This document shows, in pieces, positions 58,862-64,000 of a stretch of DNA of 64,000 nt (position 1 is its first letter; every line of letters begins with the position of its first letter). This DNA comes from DATLAN01 sp035527455 (GTDB lineage Bacteria; Planctomycetota; Planctomycetia; Pirellulales; Thermoguttaceae): NCBI GenBank assembly GCA_035527455.1, contig DATLAN010000080.1:4992-68991 (forward strand). The letters are read 5' to 3'. A model generated the notes under the pieces. The model saw only the letters and a program-made list of their open reading frames with translations. It was not told the DNA's origin and ran no database searches. Made by a program: the position numbers and the translations under genes.

Positions 58862-61345
58862 TCAGATGAACAGGTTGACGTTGCCGGCCTCGGCCTGGCC
58901 TAAGTACATGGCCACGCCGCCTTCTTCCACGCCGTCGATGAGTTCTTCGCGGCGGATGCCCATCAGGTCCATGCTCATCGAACAGGCGACCAGACGCACG
59001 CCGGCCTCCTGCGCCGTTTGGATCAGCTTGGGCAACGGATCGACGCCCTTGCTGCGCATGATGCCTTTGATCATCGCCGCGCCCAGCCCGCCCATGTTCA
59101 TCTTCGAGAGTTTCAGCTTGTTGGGCCCGCGGGGCATCATCCGGCCGAACATCCGCTCGACGAGGTTCTTCGATACCGACACCTTCTGGTCTTTGCGCAG
59201 CACGTTGAGGCCCCAAAACGTGAAGAACATCGTCACCTTGCTGCCCATGGCGGCGGCTCCGTTGGCGATGATGAAACCGGCCAGCGCCTTGTCCAGGTCG
59301 CCACTGAAAACCACGACGGTCTTGTTCTTGGACAGCTCGCTCGGGCCGGTCGCCGGGGCGGCGGTGGCGGCGGGGCGGGCCCGCTTGGCGATCGTCGCCC
59401 GGCAGGCCCCCTCCTCGGGCACGACGCTCAGGAGTTGATGCCCGGTGCTTTCGCACCATGCCACCACGTCGTTGGGAAAGCCCGGATCGGCGACCAGAAT
59501 GCTGACGGCCTGGTTCTCGCCGACGCCTTCCAATTCGGCGCGGAGTTGCATGATCGGGCCGGGACACTGCAACCCTCGGGCGTCGATCTCCTTGACGACC
59601 TCGGCCGGCGGAGCGTCGGTTTCGGCCGGCTGCGGAGCCTGCTGGCCGGTATCGTCGGTGACTTCCTTTACTGCCCCGTCGCCGTTGGAGGAAATCGCCC
59701 GGGCGGCACGGTAGGTCTTGTAACCGCCGGTCAGGTTGCGGCAGCGAAAGCCGTGCTGGGTGAGGATCCGGCAGGCGAGATACCCGCGCAGGCCGACCTG
59801 GCAGAACGCGAGGATTTCCCTGTCGCGGGGCAGCTCGTCGAGCCGGTCGCGCAGGTCGTCGAGCGGGACGTTCTTCGCCCCGGGGATGGTGCCCGACTCG
59901 AGTTCCTTCACGTCGCGGACGTCCAGCAGCAGTTGGTCTTCGGCCGGGTCGGTGACATCTTCGACGTGGCAGAGCTTCACCAGCCCGTCGAGCACGTTCG
60001 ACGCCACCAGCCCGGCGTAATTCACCGGATCCTTGGCCGAACCATAGGGCGGGGCATAGGAAAGTTCGAGCCGGGCCAGATCGCGGACGGTCAGGCCGGC
60101 CTGCAACGCCGTGGCCAGGACGTCGATCCGCTTGTCGACCCCGTCGGCGCCGACCGCCTGCGTGCCGAGGATCTTGCCGTTGCCCGGATCGAACAGCAGC
60201 TTGAGGCTGATTGGCATCGCGCCGGGATAGTAGCCGGCGTGGCTGGAGGGATGGATGTAGATCTTCTCGTAGGCGGCACCGGCCTGTTTCAACGCCCTTT
60301 CGCTCATCCCGGTCATGCCGATCGCCAGATCGAAGACCTTGCAGATGGCCGTGCCCTGGCTGAAACCATAGACGCTCTCTCCGCCCAGGACGTTGTCGGC
60401 GGCGATGCGGCCTTGGCGATTGGCCGGGCCGGCCAAGGGGATCGACGCCTTCTGCCGGCTGACCAGGTGGGTTACCTCGACCGCGTCGCCGACGGCGTAG
60501 ATGTTCGGGTCGCTGGTTCGCAAATGGGCGTCGACGACGATGCCGCCGGTCGGGCCGATTTCGAGACCGGCCGCCCGGGCAAGATGGACCTCGGGCCGAA
60601 CGCCCACAGCCAGGATCACCAGCCCGCACGAGACCGACTCGCCCGTGCTGAGCAGCACACGCAGCGAGCCGTCGGTCTGCTGGATCGCGGTGACGGAGGT
60701 CTCCAGCCGCAGATCGACGCCGTGGAGGCGAAGCTGCTGGTGGATCGGCTCGACCATCTCCGGATCGGCGGCCGTGAAGACCTGGGGGGCCAGCTCGACG
60801 AGCGTCACGGCGGCGCGGCGATGCCGCAGGTTCTCGGCCATTTCCAGCCCGATGTATCCGCCGCCCACGACCAGCGCGGCGGCGGGTTTCTCTTCATCGA
60901 GCACCCGCTTGATGGCGTCCATGTCGGCCAGGTTCCGCAGGGTGAAGACGTGCGGGTCGTCGGCGCCGGGGATCGGCGGACGCAACGGCTCGGCGCCCGG
61001 ACTGAGAATCAACGCGTCGTATGGTTCGGCGTGTTCCTCTGCGGTCTCCAGGTTGCGGACCAGGACTTCCCGCCGGGAACGGTCGATTCGCGTGACTTCA
61101 CAGCGCGTGCGGACGTCGATGCGAAAACGCTTTCTCATGCCGTCGGCGGTCTGCACCAGGAGGCTCTTGCGCTTGGGAATGATTTCGCCGATGTGATACG
61201 GCAGACCGCAGTTGGCGAACGAGATGTGCTCGCCGCGCTCGAACATGACGATTTCAGCGTCTTCCGAGAGCCGTCTGGCCCGGGCAGCGGCCGACGCGCC
61301 GCCGGCCACGCCGCCGACGATCAGGATTCGTTTTCGTGAGGGCAT
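58862..61345 (-). CDS. Four-module sulfur-transfer flavoprotein: CoA-disulfide reductase-like, rhodanese, TusA and DsrE2 domains
   Basis: 827 residues. (1) About 1-450: FAD/NAD(P) disulfide reductase with RILIVGGVAGGASAAARARR, catalytic Cys in SFANCGLPYH, and VVGGGYIGLEMAE. (2) About 455-555: rhodanese with active Cys in ILAFCQVGLRGY. (3) About 595-675: TusA with ARGLQCPGPIMQL. (4) About 685-827: DsrE/DsrF-like (DsrE2) with VVVFSGDLDKALAGFIIANG and Cys in ACSMSMDLMG. All four Cys are present, so persulfide could pass along one chain. ATG at 61343-61345 is the family start; an ATG at 61415-61417 overlapping the arsR stop (ATGA) would add 24 residues and is also plausible. Likely regulated by the upstream ArsR protein. 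Confidence 0.9.
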   Translation of the reverse strand: MPSRKRILIVGGVAGGASAAARARRLSEDAEIVMFERGEHISFANCGLPYHIGEIIPKRKSLLVQTADGMRKRFRIDVRTRCEVTRIDRSRREVLVRNLETAEEHAEPYDALILSPGAEPLRPPIPGADDPHVFTLRNLADMDAIKRVLDEEKPAAALVVGGGYIGLEMAENLRHRRAAVTLVELAPQVFTAADPEMVEPIHQQLRLHGVDLRLETSVTAIQQTDGSLRVLLSTGESVSCGLVILAVGVRPEVHLARAAGLEIGPTGGIVVDAHLRTSDPNIYAVGDAVEVTHLVSRQKASIPLAGPANRQGRIAADNVLGGESVYGFSQGTAICKVFDLAIGMTGMSERALKQAGAAYEKIYIHPSSHAGYYPGAMPISLKLLFDPGNGKILGTQAVGADGVDKRIDVLATALQAGLTVRDLARLELSYAPPYGSAKDPVNYAGLVASNVLDGLVKLCHVEDVTDPAEDQLLLDVRDVKELESGTIPGAKNVPLDDLRDRLDELPRDREILAFCQVGLRGYLACRILTQHGFRCRNLTGGYKTYRAARAISSNGDGAVKEVTDDTGQQAPQPAETDAPPAEVVKEIDARGLQCPGPIMQLRAELEGVGENQAVSILVADPGFPNDVVAWCESTGHQLLSVVPEEGACRATIAKRARPAATAAPATGPSELSKNKTVVVFSGDLDKALAGFIIANGAAAMGSKVTMFFTFWGLNVLRKDQKVSVSKNLVERMFGRMMPRGPNKLKLSKMNMGGLGAAMIKGIMRSKGVDPLPKLIQTAQEAGVRLVACSMSMDLMGIRREELIDGVEEGGVAMYLGQAEAGNVNLFI

Positions 61346-61413
61346 CGTATGGGTTCCAACGTGTTCGTGTGTGGGTGGGGAGTGGGGCGGATCGGTTTCC
61401 ATCCCGTCCCGGG

Positions 61414-61719
61414 TCATTCGCTGTTGCAGGCCGCCCGGATGCAGTCGATCAGGCGGGGCAAGCGGGGATCGGCAATCTCGTAGAAGACGGACCGGCCCCG
61501 CCGCCTGCTGTTCAACAGGCCGTGGGCTTTGAGCAACCGCAGGTGCTCACACGCCTGATGGGGGGGCAGGTCGCACATTTCGGCAATTTCGCCGACGGGA
61601 AACACCCCCTGCATGAGGATATCCACTATCCTCAACCGGGCCGGATGGCCGAGTGCCCGAAGGCACTCCGCCGCGTCTTCGAGGAACTCCCGGGGCAAGA
61701 GATCGAGTGTGTTTTCCAT
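61414..61719 (-). CDS. ArsR/SmtB family transcriptional regulator
   Basis: 101 residues, winged helix: FLEDAAECLRALGHPARLRIVDIL, recognition helix region VGEIAEMCDLPPHQACEHLRLLKAHGLL, and wing NSRRRGRSVFYEIADPRL. The ELCVCDL metal site of ArsR is absent (EMCDL only). Cys occur near residues 19, 49, 56, 93 and 98, the 49/98 pair being roughly where persulfide sensors of the BigR/SqrR group have theirs. It overlaps the possible first ATG of the sulfur flavoprotein by four bases, and a perfect palindrome lies 25 bp upstream. Inference: repressor of the operon, relieved by sulfide, persulfide or a thiophilic metal. Confidence 0.88.
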   Translation of the reverse strand: MENTLDLLPREFLEDAAECLRALGHPARLRIVDILMQGVFPVGEIAEMCDLPPHQACEHLRLLKAHGLLNSRRRGRSVFYEIADPRLPRLIDCIRAACNSE

Positions 61720-61744
61720 GGTCGGACCCCCTTCTCCCGTAAAT

Positions 61745-61764
61745 ATATCGTGATATCACGATAT
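61745..61764. promoter_or_regulatory. Perfect 20-bp palindrome, probable ArsR operator
   Basis: ATATCGTGATATCACGATAT reads the same on both strands, is far more AT-rich than its surroundings, and ends 26 bases before the start of the arsR-type gene. ArsR proteins bind such imperfect or perfect 12-2-12 type palindromes over the promoter. Confidence 0.75.
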
Positions 61765-62027
61765 GTCAAGCATCGGCTCGACGGGGGCCGCTGTTTCACT
61801 GAAAGACGCGGCTTCTCGAGAGTTTTGCACTTTCTGGAAAAACAGCACCTAGGCCGATTTGTCCCCGTAGTGCGCTCCCACGGGCGCATGATTTTTGGGC
61901 AGCCAGCGGCGTCGCTCGGGCGGACGGTCCTATGGGTCATCATACGGCCGTTTTACGGCATATCTCACGCCTCACGGGTTTCTGAAACAATCGCTGAGCC
62001 GAAGCCGTGGGTATCGCCCAACTCTCT
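61765..62027. other. Spacer between RND-like gene and ArsR regulator
   Basis: 263 bp with no gene recognised. In particular the missing transmembrane part of the RND-like protein is not found here in any minus-strand frame. Confidence 0.55.
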
Positions 62028-63725
62028 TCAATCGCAACTCACGTGATAACCGACCGGAAGCTTTTGCTCTGCTGCAGCGATGGCCCGTTTGATCTCAGCC
62101 ATCGACTGAGCACGATCGCAAGCCTGCGCCTCGCAGGAAATCAGGATCGCCGGCTGCATCTGCTCCCGGTTCAGCGAGCGGGGGGCCGAAACCACTTCGA
62201 ACTTTGCCAATTGCCCCAAAGTGATTGTTTCTCCAGTGGCGGTAGTCAGCAATAGTTTCTGCAAGGACTCTGCGTCGTTTCGCATGTCTCCGCCACAAGT
62301 CACGAGCACGTCGACGCTCCGTTGCGTTCGTGAGTCCTGCAGGTGACCGACTTTGCGGCCTTCGCAGGCCACCTCCACCGCGGCGAGTGCGTCGCCTATG
62401 GGAACTCCGAGGCGCGCCGCGCTGCGGCGATCGACGTTGATCCGCATTTGCGGGGCTTCCTCCAGCGAGTCTGCCTGAACGTCGACCACCCCCGGCACCT
62501 TGCGAAGCCGATCGGCCAGGTCGCGCCCTGCATTGCGAAGGTGTGCCCTATCCGGCCCGAGGATCACGATGGTGGTGCGCGGTGGCAACTCTTGCACCAG
62601 CACCGCCCCGAGGTCGGCAGACGTCTCTTGCCGGAGCACGACTTCAGGTGGCTGATCCCGCTGGATGTCTTCCGCCATTTGCAGCGCCAACGGCGCAAGC
62701 TCCGGGGGAAACCGGCGACTGAGCCGCACGCCCGCGGGCAGGGTCGCGCTGAGTTCATCGAGGACGCGATCAAGCTCTCGGCTGAGCCGCTTCGCGTCGG
62801 ACTCGGGCTGCGTCAACACGCCCAAAAGCACGGCCGGCTGGGGCGGAATCTTTACCTCGCCTTTGGGTCGCGACGGGGCGCGGTGCGGCGGCACGCTGCT
62901 GAGCCGCACCTGTGCCACGTCTCTAAGCCGTAGCACCTGACCCTGCCGCACCGCCAGAACGATCTCACCGAGGTCATCCAGCGTCAACGCGTCGCGCACC
63001 ACGAGAATTTCCTGCCTGTCCGGCCGGGCCGTATACTTGCCAAGGGTCTGTTCCATGGCGGACACCAGTTCGGAGATCGTCAAGCCACGCTGCGCCATTT
63101 TCTCCGGCGAGACAATCACTTGGCATTGGCCGACCAGCCCGCCCGTGACGACCACCTGGCCAACGTTCGGCATCGCCAGCAGTCGCCTGCGCACCACCAG
63201 ATCGGCCAGCTCGCGCAATTCCTCGGCCCGGCGCGTATCCTCTTCGGACGCCTTGCCGGCGAACCTCAGAGCGACGAGCATGATCTCATCGGGGACGAAG
63301 AGCGGCGCGAGCGTCGGGACAACTGCATTGGGCAACTCGCGAACGGCCAATTGCAGCCTCTCCGCCGTGGCCTGCCGGGCCTTGTATACGTCTGTCCCTG
63401 AGGCAAACTCGACCCATACGGCAGCCCTGCCTGCCGTGGCACGGGAACGGATCCTCCGAACGCCCGGCATCCCGTTCAAGGCAATCGCAATCGGCGTCGT
63501 CACCAGGTCGTCCACCTGATCCGCACCGTATCCCGGTGCCTCGGCCGTGATCGTGACCACGACTGCCTGCCGTTCCCCCGCAATCCCCACGTTGCTGGCG
63601 ACGCCCAGGCACACCGCCAGCAGGGGAAGCAGAAACCTACAACGAAATCGTGATGTGGCAATACCTATTCCGGAAAATCGACGGGGCCAGCCGGCCGCGG
63701 TGAGGGTGAGAAGGGTGTATTTCAT
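62028..63725 (-). CDS. RND-efflux-like porter protein lacking the membrane helices
   Basis: 565 residues against about 1040 for a heavy-metal RND pump (CusA/CzcA). A signal-like N-terminus (FRCRFLLPLLAVCLGVASNVGIAG) leads to the first porter half: VTITAEAPGYGADQVDDLVTTPIAIALNGMPGV, LRELADLVVRRRLLAMPNVGQVVV and the docking region, up to SATLPAGVRLSRRF. The second porter half then starts almost at once: VVILGPDRAHLRNAGRDLADRLRKVPGVVDV, INVDRRSAARLGVPIGDALAAVEVA, ending LPVGYHVSCD where helix 8 would begin. Helices 2-7 and 8-12 are absent with no frame break. The ATG shares bases with the stop of the upstream SGNH gene (ATGA), so they are coupled. Confidence 0.78.
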   Translation of the reverse strand: MKYTLLTLTAAGWPRRFSGIGIATSRFRCRFLLPLLAVCLGVASNVGIAGERQAVVVTITAEAPGYGADQVDDLVTTPIAIALNGMPGVRRIRSRATAGRAAVWVEFASGTDVYKARQATAERLQLAVRELPNAVVPTLAPLFVPDEIMLVALRFAGKASEEDTRRAEELRELADLVVRRRLLAMPNVGQVVVTGGLVGQCQVIVSPEKMAQRGLTISELVSAMEQTLGKYTARPDRQEILVVRDALTLDDLGEIVLAVRQGQVLRLRDVAQVRLSSVPPHRAPSRPKGEVKIPPQPAVLLGVLTQPESDAKRLSRELDRVLDELSATLPAGVRLSRRFPPELAPLALQMAEDIQRDQPPEVVLRQETSADLGAVLVQELPPRTTIVILGPDRAHLRNAGRDLADRLRKVPGVVDVQADSLEEAPQMRINVDRRSAARLGVPIGDALAAVEVACEGRKVGHLQDSRTQRSVDVLVTCGGDMRNDAESLQKLLLTTATGETITLGQLAKFEVVSAPRSLNREQMQPAILISCEAQACDRAQSMAEIKRAIAAAEQKLPVGYHVSCD

Positions 63726-64000
63726 GGGGATGCCTGTTTCCAAGACTCGCGCACCACCCGCTCCCATTCGTCCGCCATGAGCTGGTGGCCGCGATAGGTC
63801 GGATGCACACGGTCCCAGATCCAATAGTCGGGCGGCGCACGCCTGGCGGCCTCGTCGAAGACGCGCTGGAAATGCACCAGTGCCGCGCCGTGTTTTTGCG
63901 CGAGCCGGGCGACGATCTCCTGCCGCTTGCGGATGCCCTCGCTGATCTCGCCCGTGGGTTTCACGAACGGCTCGCCCAACACCAGCTTGAGCTTTGGGTT
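63722..64000 (-). CDS. SGNH/GDSL hydrolase, C-terminal part (runs off the window)
   Basis: About 93 C-terminal residues are visible, the 5' part lying beyond base 64000. NPKLKLVLGEPFVKPTGE and the block DRVHPTYRGHQLMADEWERVV contain the D-x-x-H catalytic pair of SGNH hydrolases. In Planctomycetes these secreted esterases act on acetylated or sulfated polysaccharides or lipids; the substrate is not given. Its stop overlaps the start of the RND-like gene by four bases (ATGA). Confidence 0.82.
   Translation of the reverse strand, partial: NPKLKLVLGEPFVKPTGEISEGIRKRQEIVARLAQKHGAALVHFQRVFDEAARRAPPDYWIWDRVHPTYRGHQLMADEWERVVRESWKQASP

Noticed and set aside
57312..60629. 1105-codon minus-strand frame running from the PQQ gene upstream across the sulfur flavoprotein
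   Set aside because: Only its last 435 codons (the PQQ-propeller gene) make protein sense; the rest is out of frame with the real flavoprotein.

Overview
The window is about 64 kb of GC-rich bacterial chromosome (roughly 63-65% GC by eye), densely coding on both strands. It most likely comes from a planctomycete, probably of the Pirellulales. The support is a set of genes typical of that phylum: a LamG/c-type-cytochrome/beta-propeller protein of the DUF6797 kind, DUF1598 and DUF1570-like proteins, a PQQ-propeller secreted protein, a Tat-exported Gfo/Idh oxidoreductase, tig followed by two clpP genes, a fragmented Tad (Flp) pilus locus, and SGNH hydrolases. No rRNA, phage or IS transposase was seen; one tRNA (Gly-GCC) is present.

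Layout. 1-9 kb: 3' part of a large secreted cytochrome protein, hldE (ADP-heptose synthesis), a secreted HExxH protein, a PilZ-like protein and purM. 9-16 kb: a lipoprotein cytochrome with a long Glu-Pro-Thr repeat, a glgX-type debranching enzyme, a membrane-anchored trypsin-like protease and an RlmI-like methyltransferase. 16-25 kb: a remnant antitoxin cut by a palindromic element, a YgiQ-type radical SAM protein, a heptosyltransferase (the second LPS-core gene), DUF4254, a zinc-ribbon methyltransferase, an M28 peptidase, two small membrane proteins and an ASCH protein. 25-35 kb: a TPR protein plus a Wza-like polysaccharide export protein, an FHA protein, tRNA-Gly, tig-clpP-clpP, a lipoprotein and purD. 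35-40 kb: a MATE pump, a Gfo/Idh oxidoreductase, csrA and a sigma-54 activator. 40-52 kb: the Tad pilus locus, eight genes on the plus strand (pilin, prepilin peptidase, TadE, CpaB, TadG-like, CpaF, TadB, TadC) facing three on the minus strand (CpaC secretin, a CpaD-position lipoprotein, TadD). 52-58 kb: a secreted planctomycete protein, a third ClpP-like protein, a probable selenocysteine-containing methyltransferase, DUF1598, DUF1540 and a PQQ-propeller protein. 58-64 kb: a four-module sulfur-transfer flavoprotein with its own ArsR-type regulator, a secreted RND-like porter protein that lacks the membrane helices, and the 3' part of an SGNH hydrolase gene.

Three points stand out. (1) The ArsM-like methyltransferase at 53315-54061 is interrupted by one in-frame UGA exactly where relatives carry a conserved Cys. 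A short hairpin with a GGUC apical loop follows the UGA at the right distance for a bacterial SECIS, so the gene is best read through as a selenoprotein. (2) The protein at 62028-63725 keeps both periplasmic porter halves of a heavy-metal RND pump but has lost the membrane helices cleanly; it has a signal-like N-terminus and is translationally coupled to an SGNH hydrolase. (3) Intergenic spaces carry several families of palindromic elements. One family occurs six times plus a fragment with three different kinds of flank, sits mostly at gene 3' ends, supplies a stop codon in two cases, and appears to have destroyed an antitoxin gene.

All functional calls are from motif reading; no database search was run. 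Starts were chosen from ribosome-binding sites, overlaps and family length and are given with the reason.
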